Of a stretch of 64,000 nt of DNA, positions 1 to 8,506 are shown in pieces. The stretch lies in assembly GCA_903924465.1 (NCBI GenBank), contig CAIYBN010000142.1, positions 1-64,000 of the forward strand, given 5' to 3'. Made by a program: the position numbers and the translations under genes. A model generated the notes under the pieces. It ran no database searches and was not told the origin of the DNA. It was given only the letters and a program-made list of their open reading frames with translations. The stretch is from an uncultured Myxococcales bacterium. Its GTDB lineage: Bacteria; Myxococcota_A; UBA9042. Each line of letters starts with the position of its first letter. Position 1 is the first letter of the stretch.

Positions 1-39
1 CAGCGTTTCCGGGAGAAGTCCATGACATTACGGGCCGAT

Positions 40-414
40 TCACGCCAGCGGGTGGTACCTAGTTCGTGGCCGAATTCCGGCCCCATCCCGATGGCCGAAC
101 TCGGCCCTCGGTGGGTGGTTTACCGTGGCCGCGGACAGCCACGGCGGCCATTCCCAGCGCGCCACGAGCTCAGAATAGGTCGGTACGTTCTCGGGCGGCA
201 TGCTCCGATCCAACGCATCAAAGTACAGGTTGCCTTGCTGGACGTAATACTGCGACGTCTGGTGTGGCGTCAGGCAGGTTGAAAGCGCTCCGGCGCCATC
301 TGGCGTGCTGCAACTTGGGTCAGCGGTCTGGCCTGGAGTCGCTTGCGCGCTTTGACACGCCACCACGACGACGCAACCCATGCCCAGAACAAGACGCTGC
401 CAGAACAGGTTCAC
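40..414 (-). CDS. Small putative lipoprotein, unknown function
   Basis: I do not recognise this 124-residue protein. It starts at a GTG with a strong GGAGG about seven bases upstream. Residues 1-20 form a hydrophobic signal ending in VVVAC (Cys20), so it is probably a lipoprotein. Residues 86-93 hold an aromatic block, RWEWPPWL, and then the sequence turns into an Arg/Pro/His-rich tail without an obvious fold. The abrupt change suggests that the natural C-terminus may have been lost by a frameshift, but the other two frames close quickly, so I cannot show this. It lies 18 bases downstream of the alpha-galactosidase gene and is probably co-transcribed with it. Bases 1-39 after its stop show nothing. 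Confidence 0.55.
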   Translation of the reverse strand: MNLFWQRLVLGMGCVVVVACQSAQATPGQTADPSCSTPDGAGALSTCLTPHQTSQYYVQQGNLYFDALDRSMPPENVPTYSELVARWEWPPWLSAATVNHPPRAEFGHRDGAGIRPRTRYHPLA

Positions 415-432
415 GCGCTGCCTCCGTTGCTG

Positions 433-2970
433 TCATTTCGCCTGACACAACAAGTGCACATTCGCAGTCTTGCCAGCCATCGCCGCGGGGAAGGAGAATA
501 CCACATCGGCGATACCTGCTTGCTGCAGGACGACCGGGACATCCAAGCCGTCGATCGCCGCCGACGGACAGTCGAAGCCCGGCGCCACGCGGTAGGCCAA
601 GTGATACGCCCACGGCACCGTTGGCGAGCCCACTGCGACCACGAGCGAGGTGCTGAGTACCTTCTTGGTGGCATCCCACACAATCGGTCCCAGGTCAGCC
701 GCGCCCTGCGTCACATGGCGATTGTCGCCCACCAATTGCGGATGCGTGGTCAGCGGCCGCAGCGCCAGTACTTGGCAATCATGCGGCGCCACCGTCACCT
801 GGAACGGCTGCGTGTGCTCGCCCAGGTAAGTCTCCGACCAGAACTCGTACGCGGCGCAGGGCTGATCGCCCGGGCAATGCACCGTGTAGGTGCGCGTCTG
901 GCCGTCCGGCAAATCCAGCGGAATCGCCGTGCTGTGGTCGCGGTTCTTGCCCCAGTTGCACAGCCCGAGGTTCGTCCACTGGCCCGCGGGCGCGTCGATC
1001 TGCTGCTCAAACATCTCCGGTTCGTCCTTGACCAGTACGTCCACAGGCCGCGCGCCTTCGGGCCAAATCGGCGTCAGCCGCCGCACCACGTCGATCCACG
1101 CCGGGTGCGTCGCCATTTCCGTCAGCTTGTCGCCGATCTTCACGATGCTCGACATCAGGCCGATCCACGTCGCAAAAGCGCGGCCTTCGCCAAAGGTCAG
1201 CGGCTTCTTGGCCACATCCGGCCAGGCGCGAAAGAAGATCAGGTCGTCGTGATTTTGCCACACGCGGTTTTGGTAAAACCAGCGGCGGGTGCCGGCGCGA
1301 ATCGTCGGCAGGAACGCCCGCGGCACGCCGAGCATGTCATCCGGGTCGCCTTCATCCCACTCCGGGCCGTTGTCCGCCGTCAGCCGCATCGCTTCCACGC
1401 GCCCGGTATTCAAGCCCATTGCGCCAATGCCGCAGACAAACGTGTTGCCGTTGTCCATGCCCTCGCGCAGCGCTTTCCACGCCTGCCGCCAGGCCTCGAT
1501 GTGCGTCAGGCTCGGATCGTGCGTGTGCTCACCGAGGATCGCCCAGTAGCTGAAATCGACCTTCAGCCATTCAAAGCCGAGCCCACGCAGGTTCTTGCCG
1601 ACGTTGCGCGCCCAGTCCTGCATCGCCGGATTCGACGTGTCGAGCGTGTTCTTGCCCTGGATGAGAAAGTCCGGCACGACCGGCACTTTCGGCTGCAGCC
1701 AGTCCGGATGGTCCTTCATGACCTGCGAATCCAGATCGACGAGGAAGGGCGAGAACCACAGCCCGGGCAAAAAGCCCGCAGCGACGATTTGATCCGCCAG
1801 CCACTTGCCGCCGTGTGGGAACGTATCCGCGCGGAACGTCCAGTCACCGTGATTGACCTGCCAACCGTCGTCGACTTGAAAGAAATTGGTGCCGAATGAG
1901 CCGAATTCGCGGCGGTAGATGTCCAGCGAATCGAGAATCAGTTGTTCCGTGATGTCGGCACCATGGCCGCCCGTACCGCCGCCGCCCGACCAGGAATTCC
2001 AACCCGACGGCACCGGATGGCCCGGCCCGCGCTTCGTCCATGGCACGACGCCATTTTGCTTCGCCACGTCCAGCACGTACTGCTCGACGGACGCCAGCGG
2101 ATCGGCCGGGAACGGTTCCAGCCACAGCAGTTCCGAGGCCATCGTCGCGCCCGGCGCCAGCGGCTTGCCATCGAAGAGGTAGCGGTTCTCCGCGGCATAG
2201 GTCGTGAACGGCCGCACACCCGTCGCATCGGGCTTCGCTGCCGCATCCATGCCGATGCCCAGCGTCGGCATGCACAGCTCAAACGTCAGCCAGCCCGCCA
2301 CGAGGCTGCGCTCCGGATGCGCCGGATCCGCGACGATGTGATTCCAGTTGGCGAGCGAATTGCCGCGCAGGTCCAGCGGCAGGATGTCCGCCAGCCCAGG
2401 GCGATCGCCGTCGCCGTGCGCGAGCATGACCGAGGTGTCCAGCACGATCATCCGGCCATTTTCCAGCACGCGAATATCCTTGGGATCACTGGTCATCTGC
2501 AGTGCCGCCCCGTCGCTCGCCTGCATCAACAACGGCGTGAGCTTGTCGATGGTCACCCCTTCCGTGCGCTGGTTCGTCACCGTCATCGCCGCCAGGAGGT
2601 GCTGCGCGTCCGCCGGCGTCGTGAGCTTCAGCGTCAACAGCAGGCCATCGCCCAGGCAGGTCAGCGTATCCGGAGCCGGCATCTGGTGGTCGCACGGCCC
2701 GCGCATGCTCAGCACCTGCGCGCTGCCTTTCGCGTCACGGTAGCTGACATCCGCCGTCACACCGAGGAACAGCGGCTTGCCCGACCGCAGCACGTCAAAC
2801 GTCCCGGTGTCTTGGTGCAGGACCACGCTCACCGGCGAAGGCGTTCCCGCCGTCACATCCTGCGCCGCATCGACGGCTTCGCTGTCCGCGGTCACCGCAT
2901 CATCCGCCGTTTGCACCGCGGGCGTGCCGCAAGCCACCGCCAACAAACCCAGCATTGCCACTCGCCACAT
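433..2970 (-). CDS. Lipoprotein alpha-galactosidase-like glycoside hydrolase (GH36/GH27 clan)
   Basis: Probable secreted glycosidase of 845 residues that removes terminal alpha-linked galactose or a similar sugar. The ATG at 2970 is preferred to the GTG at 2973 because GGGAG then sits six bases upstream. The signal ends in AVAC (Cys14) and is followed by an Asp/Ala-rich tether. The middle is a clan GH-D barrel: FQVDDGW near residue 375, then WLKVDF, in which Asp472 is the expected nucleophile, and a later GRVEAMRLTADNGPEWDE stretch that may hold the acid/base. A beta-sandwich lies on each side of the barrel, as in GH36. Exact substrate is uncertain; GH27, GH36 and related melibiases share these motifs. 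It is probably anchored at the cell surface or periplasm. The gene downstream is a small lipoprotein. Confidence 0.8.
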   Translation of the reverse strand: MWRVAMLGLLAVACGTPAVQTADDAVTADSEAVDAAQDVTAGTPSPVSVVLHQDTGTFDVLRSGKPLFLGVTADVSYRDAKGSAQVLSMRGPCDHQMPAPDTLTCLGDGLLLTLKLTTPADAQHLLAAMTVTNQRTEGVTIDKLTPLLMQASDGAALQMTSDPKDIRVLENGRMIVLDTSVMLAHGDGDRPGLADILPLDLRGNSLANWNHIVADPAHPERSLVAGWLTFELCMPTLGIGMDAAAKPDATGVRPFTTYAAENRYLFDGKPLAPGATMASELLWLEPFPADPLASVEQYVLDVAKQNGVVPWTKRGPGHPVPSGWNSWSGGGGTGGHGADITEQLILDSLDIYRREFGSFGTNFFQVDDGWQVNHGDWTFRADTFPHGGKWLADQIVAAGFLPGLWFSPFLVDLDSQVMKDHPDWLQPKVPVVPDFLIQGKNTLDTSNPAMQDWARNVGKNLRGLGFEWLKVDFSYWAILGEHTHDPSLTHIEAWRQAWKALREGMDNGNTFVCGIGAMGLNTGRVEAMRLTADNGPEWDEGDPDDMLGVPRAFLPTIRAGTRRWFYQNRVWQNHDDLIFFRAWPDVAKKPLTFGEGRAFATWIGLMSSIVKIGDKLTEMATHPAWIDVVRRLTPIWPEGARPVDVLVKDEPEMFEQQIDAPAGQWTNLGLCNWGKNRDHSTAIPLDLPDGQTRTYTVHCPGDQPCAAYEFWSETYLGEHTQPFQVTVAPHDCQVLALRPLTTHPQLVGDNRHVTQGAADLGPIVWDATKKVLSTSLVVAVGSPTVPWAYHLAYRVAPGFDCPSAAIDGLDVPVVLQQAGIADVVFSFPAAMAGKTANVHLLCQAK

Positions 2971-3000
2971 CACGAACTCCCGGTGCGGACGTTGCCGCGG

Positions 3001-4260
3001 TTACTCGCCGTTGAGCGGCACTTTCTTGGCGCCCTGATGATCAATCGTCCACTGATACCCAGATTTCGGCGCGTTGGGCTCCGGCGCCGGATGCGGACGG
3101 TCGCCACCGCGATCGATGTCGATGTACACCGCGACATCCGTGACGCCCGGCAGCAGCGTATGCCAGCCGTCCGGCAGCGCGGGCGGCATCCACTCAAAGA
3201 TCCACTTGGCGTCGGCCGGCGACAAATTGATGCAGCCATGCGATTTTTCGATCCCAAACTGGTCGTGCCAATACGCGCCGTGCAGCGCCTGACCTTGGAA
3301 GAAGTGCATTACCCACGGCACTTCCTCGGCGACGTAGTCGGCCCAGCCCGTACCCCGCATCGTGCTGTGCACCGTCTTGGCGTAGATGCGAAAGACGCCC
3401 TTCTCGGTGTGATGCGGCTCACGGCCCGCCGAGACCAGCGTCGCGAATACCGGCGTATCGCCCTCAAAGGCGACCAGCGTCTGCTCCGCCAAATCCAAGC
3501 GCAGCCACTTGGCTTTCTTGGGAATTTCCGCCGGCCGCTTGTGCGGATACGCCACGCGGACGAACTGCCGGGACAGCGTGCCGCCTTGAACCGTCACGCG
3601 ACCCGATGATTCCGCCAACACCGGCGCGCGGTCATAACGCTTGAGAAACGTCGCCGGCGCGGCTTTGTCCGCCGTCTGCAGCCGCGTCTTGCGGCGGATG
3701 AAGGCCAGCGGCAAGGTCGGCTTGGGTTCGCCGGCAAAGAGCGAAGCGGTCAGCAGGGTCACATCGCGGAGCCGCATGAATCCACCCGACGCGTGGCGCA
3801 GCCAGCCTTTGGCGAGCAAGGGTTCATCGGGCACAAAGGCCAGCAGATACGTGGCTTTTTCCCGCTTGCGAACGGCCGCGTGCTCGTCTGCCGCACTGTA
3901 AAGCGGCGCTTTGACTGTCTTGACGCGGGCGTAGACAAATTTCGCGTCGGACGCTTCCACCTGTGCATCGTTGGGACGCTCGCCCATCGGTCGCAGAGCG
4001 GACAGCGGCACCGCCGCGCCGCCATTGATGATCGCCCACGCCGGTTTTCCGTCCACGGCCGGAACAATTTCCAACACTTGCACGAGATCGCCGCGCCGCA
4101 ACGCCCCGGCCAATTCCGACGGCACCTTGGGCTGATGGCGCAGGTACACGAGTCCCGGCACGGTCCACGCGGCGAACGGCACTTGCGGAAGTTCCGGCGC
4201 GGGCGTCGCCACGGCGGGCGCCACAACCGTCATCAGCAAGGCCATCAGCGACGCTACCAT
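3001..4260 (-). CDS. L,D-transpeptidase (YkuD family), exported
   Basis: Periplasmic cell-wall enzyme that makes or edits peptidoglycan cross-links through an active-site cysteine. The 419-residue product has an N-terminal hydrophobic signal ending near ATPA, and an N-terminal half with an SH3-like stretch (around residues 35-75) and variable beta-rich sequence. The YkuD catalytic domain occupies about residues 245-390. The signature is clear: HGAYWHDQFG followed by SHGCINL with Cys343. It is followed by M48 protease, SH3 protein and adenylate cyclase genes on the same strand, a small envelope-maintenance cluster. There are 30 bases between it and the alpha-galactosidase gene. The alternative start at Met6 would shorten the signal only slightly. 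Family assignment is firm; which cross-link it makes (3-3 bonds or lipoprotein attachment) cannot be read. Confidence 0.88.
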   Translation of the reverse strand: MVASLMALLMTVVAPAVATPAPELPQVPFAAWTVPGLVYLRHQPKVPSELAGALRRGDLVQVLEIVPAVDGKPAWAIINGGAAVPLSALRPMGERPNDAQVEASDAKFVYARVKTVKAPLYSAADEHAAVRKREKATYLLAFVPDEPLLAKGWLRHASGGFMRLRDVTLLTASLFAGEPKPTLPLAFIRRKTRLQTADKAAPATFLKRYDRAPVLAESSGRVTVQGGTLSRQFVRVAYPHKRPAEIPKKAKWLRLDLAEQTLVAFEGDTPVFATLVSAGREPHHTEKGVFRIYAKTVHSTMRGTGWADYVAEEVPWVMHFFQGQALHGAYWHDQFGIEKSHGCINLSPADAKWIFEWMPPALPDGWHTLLPGVTDVAVYIDIDRGGDRPHPAPEPNAPKSGYQWTIDHQGAKKVPLNGE

Positions 4261-4297
4261 TCACCCACCGTCGCCTTGCAGCTGCCGTACGCCCGCA

Positions 4298-5134
4298 CTA
4301 GGGAATCGCTGCCTGGAACCGCGCTTCGTTGGTCACGCCGTCTCCCAAACCCGAGACCTGGACGTCGAGCTTTGTCACGCGATCCGCGGTCTTTGGATGC
4401 GTCTTGTAGAACGCGTCCCCGGTAGCACTCGCTTCGTCGGCAGCCAGCGTCTTGAGGAAATCGCGCAGACCGGCCGGCGCCCAGCCCACGCGCGCGAGCG
4501 TCTCCGTGCCCAGGCGATCCGCCTCGAACTCTGTATCCTGCGGCAGTCCCTGCTCCAGATAGTCGTCCAGGAACTTGCCAATCACACCCTGGAACGCCGC
4601 CGCGCCCTTCCACGCATCCGCCGCCGCATCGGTCATCGCCTGACGCGACTTGACGTTCTGGATGATACCCAGCGCGTGCTTGGCGGCGATGTGCGCGACT
4701 TCATGGGCCAACACGCCAGCCAGTTGCGCTTCCGAGTGCATCTTCTTCAGCGCGCCGCGGGTAACGAACACGTAGCCACCAGGCGCCGAAAGCGCCTGAA
4801 CGGAATCGGAATTCAGCACGGCAAAGTGGTAGTCCAACGCCGGCCGCGCTGAATACGCGGCGACCGCCTGACCGACCCGCAGGACGTACTGCAAACGTTT
4901 GGGCTCTTCATCCAAACCGCCGTATTTCTGGACAATCTTCACAGCAATCGCGCCACCATAGGCGCGCTCTTCTTCCAGACCAATGGGCAATTGCGCCGCG
5001 CCAGCCTTGACCGCGCCGGTCACCAGCGCCGACTTGGCCTGATCGACGTCCAAGTTCAGGCCAGCCGCAGTCAGGAACGTGCAGCCGGCAAGCGTCAAAA
5101 CGGCCGCGCTCAGCAGAATTCGCTTGGCGTTCAT
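4298..5134 (-). CDS. M48 family zinc metalloprotease, lipoprotein
   Basis: Periplasmic zinc peptidase related to the BepA/LoiP group, which clears misfolded or stalled outer-membrane proteins. The signal peptide has the lipobox LAGC (Cys18). The zinc site HEVAH lies at residues 144-148, with the downstream ligand Glu in EFEADRLG about 60 residues later. A GGYVFVTRGAL segment precedes the site, as is usual in M48 lipoproteins. The length, 278 residues, fits a stand-alone M48 domain without a TPR tail. Its ATG overlaps the stop of the upstream SH3-protein gene (ATGA), so the two are translationally coupled. The family call is firm; the substrate is inferred only from relatives. Confidence 0.88.
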   Translation of the reverse strand: MNAKRILLSAAVLTLAGCTFLTAAGLNLDVDQAKSALVTGAVKAGAAQLPIGLEEERAYGGAIAVKIVQKYGGLDEEPKRLQYVLRVGQAVAAYSARPALDYHFAVLNSDSVQALSAPGGYVFVTRGALKKMHSEAQLAGVLAHEVAHIAAKHALGIIQNVKSRQAMTDAAADAWKGAAAFQGVIGKFLDDYLEQGLPQDTEFEADRLGTETLARVGWAPAGLRDFLKTLAADEASATGDAFYKTHPKTADRVTKLDVQVSGLGDGVTNEARFQAAIP

Positions 5135-5652
5135 GGCTTCACCTCGCGCCAGTCAGCAAGCTTGCCCTCTTTCAGGAATGCTTCGACCGCAGCGTCGCTC
5201 ACGCCAGATTTTTCCATCTTCTTGACCGCTTCCGCCGCGTCGCCCAAGCCCATGCTGGTCGCAAAGGCTTCCGCTTCGGCGCTCAAGCCGCGCGCGCCGG
5301 CGGTGTAGCTGACGCCGCCCGATGTACTGCTGCGGGCCGCCTGACCGAGTTGCGCGCTCAAGCCGTCCGCTGTGGGCTGCTGATCCGCGGTCCAACTGCG
5401 GGCGATGTAGCCGGTTTTGCCGTTGGCGAGCTTGACCTGCAGGAATGCGCCTTCGTCGGCAAGCACGTCCAACGGCTGGCCGAGACTGAGCTTTTCGATG
5501 ACAGCGTTGGTCGACGACTTGCCGTTGCGCAAGCTGGCATACCGGGTGTTGACATAGACGGTGTGCGCCGCCCAGGCCACCGACGCGATGACGAGCGAGG
5601 CTGCGGCCGCGTGCCAGATCCAGCGCGGGGATCGCGTGAAGCAGGAAGACAT
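5131..5652 (-). CDS. Membrane-anchored bacterial SH3-domain protein
   Basis: A 173-residue protein with one N-terminal transmembrane or signal-anchor segment (about residues 13-29) and a bacterial SH3 domain at about 35-95 (NTRYASLRNGKSS...EKLSLGQPLDVLADEGAFLQVKLANGKTGYIARSW). Such domains bind peptidoglycan peptides or act as periplasmic adaptors. The rest is Ala/Ser-rich with a short helical tail. The chosen ATG has GGAGAG eight bases upstream; an in-frame ATG five codons earlier has none. The stop overlaps the start of the M48 protease gene, which suggests a functional pair, perhaps a cell-wall adaptor and a protease. No catalytic motif is visible. Confidence 0.75.
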   Translation of the reverse strand: MSSCFTRSPRWIWHAAAASLVIASVAWAAHTVYVNTRYASLRNGKSSTNAVIEKLSLGQPLDVLADEGAFLQVKLANGKTGYIARSWTADQQPTADGLSAQLGQAARSSTSGGVSYTAGARGLSAEAEAFATSMGLGDAAEAVKKMEKSGVSDAAVEAFLKEGKLADWREVKP

Positions 5653-5737
5653 GGGAGTTCTCTCCAAGGGTGCAAGGCACCCGAAGCCTGCGACACTCTA
5701 CGGTCAACGGCGTGCGACGGCAACCTCACATCGGCAG

Positions 5738-7840
5738 CTACTTGCTCGTCAGCTCGTGCACGGCGTCCCACGCTTCGGGCGGCGGCTGGCGCTCGAATGC
5801 GGCAATGCGCTGGAGGAATACCTGCGCCGGGCCGTCGTCGGGCCAGCGTTGAAGGATCGCCGTGAACGCCGCGCGCGCCCGGGCGAAATCCCGCCGCCGG
5901 TAGGCCGCCAGCGCTTCGGCCGAGGCCGTCGTCAGCTCCAGCGCATCGCCTGGCGCCGCGCGCATGGCCAGCGGCGTCGCCACCATCACCGGCAGCTTCT
6001 TGCCCTTGACGCGCAGCAGGTCCAACTCGCGCACGATCGCCGCGTCCTGCACACGCTTCGCCGTCTCCTCGCCGATCAGGATGTACAGCCCGTACACGCT
6101 CGCCGCACTCTCCAGTCGCGACGCCAGGTTCACCGTGTCGCCCATCATCGTGTAGTCAAAACGCTGCTGCGAGCCCATATTGCCCACGACCGCCGTCCCG
6201 GAGTTCAGGCCGATGCGCATCCGCAGTTCCGGCAAGCCCCGCGCCGCCCAGCTTTGCCGCAATTCGACCAACTTCGCCTGACAACGCAGCGCCGCCCGCA
6301 CAGCGCGGGTCGCGTGATCGGGCTGGTCGAGCGGCGCGCCGAAGATCGCCACGATGGCGTCGCCGATGTACTTGTCGATGATACCGCCCTCTTGCAGGAT
6401 GATTTCCGTCATCGCTGACAGGCATTCGTTGAGCAGCGAAACGAGCGCCGCGGGGTCCAGCTTCTCCGAGATCGTCGTGAAGCCCTGGATGTCCGAGAAG
6501 AACGCCGTAATTTCGCGACGATCGCCGCCGAGACGCAAGCGACTCGGATCGCGCACCAGCACTTCGACGTACTCCGGCGCCAGGTAGTGGGCAAAAGCGT
6601 GGCGGATTTTTGCCCGCTCGCGACCTTCCAGCGCGTAGTTCAGCGCCGTGCCCAGCGACGACGCGACGACAATCGCCATCGCTGGCGTGACGACGCCGAT
6701 CCACACCGCGCTGTGGGCAAACGACCCGGCCACGATCGCCAGCCACCCCGCCATCGCCACGAGCGAACCGAGCGCCTGTTGCCACAACCGCGTCGGCAGG
6801 ACCGTCAGCGCCGCGACCAGCAACGCGAGCAGTGCCGTCGCCAGCAAATTCCACGCCTCCGGCCAGCGCCAGGCGCCTGCACCGGTACTCAGCGCATCGA
6901 TGACCGCGGCGTGCACGTGCGCCCCCAGGTCGACCTCGCGAACCGGCGTCACGCGCATTTCAAACGTCGCCGCTGCGCTCGCCGCAAGGATGACGATCTT
7001 GTCGCGGAACTGCCGCGCGTCCAGCTCCGGCGGCTTGCCGTCGGCCAGCAGCTGCCCCGCGGCGTAGACCGACTTGAACGACACCTGCGGCACCTCCTGG
7101 CCGGGCGGCTGCCACCGCACCAGCAGCTTGCCATCAGGGCCGAGCGGCAGCGCGATGTGGCCCACCCGCAACTGGCCGTTCGTTACCGTCGGCGTCGCGT
7201 CCAGCGACAGCGCCGCGACGGCCAGCGTCGGCATCACCTGGCCCGATTGCCCGGCGACGCGAACCAGCGGCGTCACCTGCCGCAGCACACCGTCGGCGTC
7301 GGGTTGAAGATCCACCCGCCCACCCATGCGCGCGGCGTGCACGAGGTTCGGCATCGGCGCCACGGGATTGCACGGCTCAGGCGGGTTGGCCAGTTGACCG
7401 ACGAACGGCAGCGTCCACGGCAGCGGCCCTGGTGCATCACCCTGACATTGCCACGACAGCACGGCGCGGCCATTGTCCGCCAGGCACTGCGCGAGCGCGT
7501 CGTCAAACTCGGCGTCGGGCTCGGCGAACTGGATGTCGAAGACCACGGCCTTGGCGCCCGCGTGATGCAGGAACGCCAGCACGGGACAATAGCTGTCGCG
7601 CGGCAGCGGCCAGCGGATTTGGTACGTATTCTTGAACCACTTGAGCGTCGCTTCGTCGATCAGCACCAGCACCGACGGCCCCGGCGGCGTCTGCGGCGAC
7701 AGGTTGCGCACGCGCCAATCCCAGGTCTTGCCCTCGACCGTCGTGAAGAACGCCGTGCGGCCGACGCTCCAGGCGACGAAGAAGGCGGCGAGGCCCACGG
7801 CGAGCACGGAAAGCAGGCGGCGGTGGTGTTTCCAGGCCAT
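5738..7840 (-). CDS. CHASE2-domain adenylate/guanylate cyclase
   Basis: Membrane receptor cyclase of 700 residues that should make cAMP (less likely cGMP) in response to an extracytoplasmic signal. The order is an N-terminal transmembrane helix (8-27), a CHASE2 sensor (about 30-310, with the typical early WDWRVRNL and a later DARQFRDKIVILAASAA), three more helices (about 325-405), and a class III cyclase domain from about residue 440. Catalytic motifs are intact: the metal-binding Asp in FFSDIQGFT, DKYIGDAIVAIFG, and DYTMMGDTVNLASRLES. The C-terminal 90 residues are alpha-helical and TPR-like. A PilT-like ATPase with a cyclic-nucleotide-binding domain lies elsewhere in the window (55.0-56.9 kb), a possible but unproven target. 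Confidence 0.92.
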   Translation of the reverse strand: MAWKHHRRLLSVLAVGLAAFFVAWSVGRTAFFTTVEGKTWDWRVRNLSPQTPPGPSVLVLIDEATLKWFKNTYQIRWPLPRDSYCPVLAFLHHAGAKAVVFDIQFAEPDAEFDDALAQCLADNGRAVLSWQCQGDAPGPLPWTLPFVGQLANPPEPCNPVAPMPNLVHAARMGGRVDLQPDADGVLRQVTPLVRVAGQSGQVMPTLAVAALSLDATPTVTNGQLRVGHIALPLGPDGKLLVRWQPPGQEVPQVSFKSVYAAGQLLADGKPPELDARQFRDKIVILAASAAATFEMRVTPVREVDLGAHVHAAVIDALSTGAGAWRWPEAWNLLATALLALLVAALTVLPTRLWQQALGSLVAMAGWLAIVAGSFAHSAVWIGVVTPAMAIVVASSLGTALNYALEGRERAKIRHAFAHYLAPEYVEVLVRDPSRLRLGGDRREITAFFSDIQGFTTISEKLDPAALVSLLNECLSAMTEIILQEGGIIDKYIGDAIVAIFGAPLDQPDHATRAVRAALRCQAKLVELRQSWAARGLPELRMRIGLNSGTAVVGNMGSQQRFDYTMMGDTVNLASRLESAASVYGLYILIGEETAKRVQDAAIVRELDLLRVKGKKLPVMVATPLAMRAAPGDALELTTASAEALAAYRRRDFARARAAFTAILQRWPDDGPAQVFLQRIAAFERQPPPEAWDAVHELTSK

Positions 7841-7883
7841 GGCGGCGAGGGTAAACGCCCGCAGCGGTCACGGCAAGAGGCGG

Positions 7884-8324
7884 TCAGGCAGCGGCGGTGC
7901 GCGTGCCCGAGGAGACGGTTTGCGACTGGTGAATGGTCACGGCGCCATCTGAACCAAGCGAGACGGCAAAGTGCGGCAGCGTCGATTGCGCCGGGCCGCC
8001 CGTCGGTGTGCCGTTGACGTCGAACTTGCTGCGGTGGCACGCGCAGGACATGCCGTCCGACGCCACGCTGCCGTTCGAGCGCATGTCGCACTGGGCGTGG
8101 GTGCAGAGCGTGCTCATGGCGTACAAGCCCGCGCCGTCGCGGCCGATGGCCACAGGGTCGCTGGAGATGGCGCGGAGCGTGCCCACTGGAATGGCGCTGA
8201 TGTTGCCGGCGGCGACGTCGTTGGTGGGCTGGCCGGATGAGGCGCAGCCAGCGGCGAAGAGCGGCGTTGCGGCGCCGGTGTAGGCCATGATGCGGACAAA
8301 TTCACGGCGGGTGGTATGCGTCAC
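7884..8324 (-). CDS. Rieske [2Fe-2S] protein with twin-arginine lipoprotein signal
   Basis: Exported electron-transfer protein. The start chosen is GTG 8324, ten bases after AAGGA, giving 146 residues. The N-terminus TTRREFVRIM followed by a hydrophobic stretch and FAAGC (Cys27) looks like a Tat-dependent lipoprotein signal, which fits a protein folded with its cluster before export. The Rieske site is complete: Cys74 and His76 in CTHAQC, Cys94 and His97 in CACH, with Cys79 and Cys96 as the expected disulfide. The domain is small, and no cytochrome b or oxygenase partner lies beside it, so it may serve a stand-alone periplasmic redox reaction. It sits 43 bases upstream of the cyclase gene on the same strand. 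Confidence 0.88.
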   Translation of the reverse strand: MTHTTRREFVRIMAYTGAATPLFAAGCASSGQPTNDVAAGNISAIPVGTLRAISSDPVAIGRDGAGLYAMSTLCTHAQCDMRSNGSVASDGMSCACHRSKFDVNGTPTGGPAQSTLPHFAVSLGSDGAVTIHQSQTVSSGTRTAAA

Positions 8325-8366
8325 GGGATTCCTTGCGGCAGATGGGCACAACCTGTACCGGTTTTC

Positions 8367-8394
8367 ACCGTATGGTTGGCCGAAGGCGAGTCAA
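8367..8394 (-). promoter_or_regulatory. Candidate promoter for the Rieske gene
   Basis: On the minus strand a -35 TTGACT (8394-8389) and a -10 TACGGT (8372-8367) are separated by 16 bases, about 40 bases before the GTG start. The -35 matches the sigma-70 consensus at five of six positions, the -10 at only three. Confidence 0.3.
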
Positions 8395-8468
8395 GGGAAC
8401 GCACGGCCTATCGGACGCTTGCACACAAAACTTTAGACTTTGGCCGACGGGGCGCTGCGCATGGACGC

Positions 8469-8497
8469 TTGCCGCCAAGGCCAGCCCCGGATAGAAC
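8469..8497 (+). promoter_or_regulatory. Candidate promoter for the cysteine-rich lipoprotein gene
   Basis: TTGCCG (8469-8474), a 17-base spacer and TAGAAC (8492-8497) each match the sigma-70 consensus at four of six positions. The predicted transcript start falls within a few bases of the ATG at 8507, so if this promoter is real the mRNA would be almost leaderless. Confidence 0.25.
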
Positions 8498-8506
8498 GGC
8501 GGTCCC

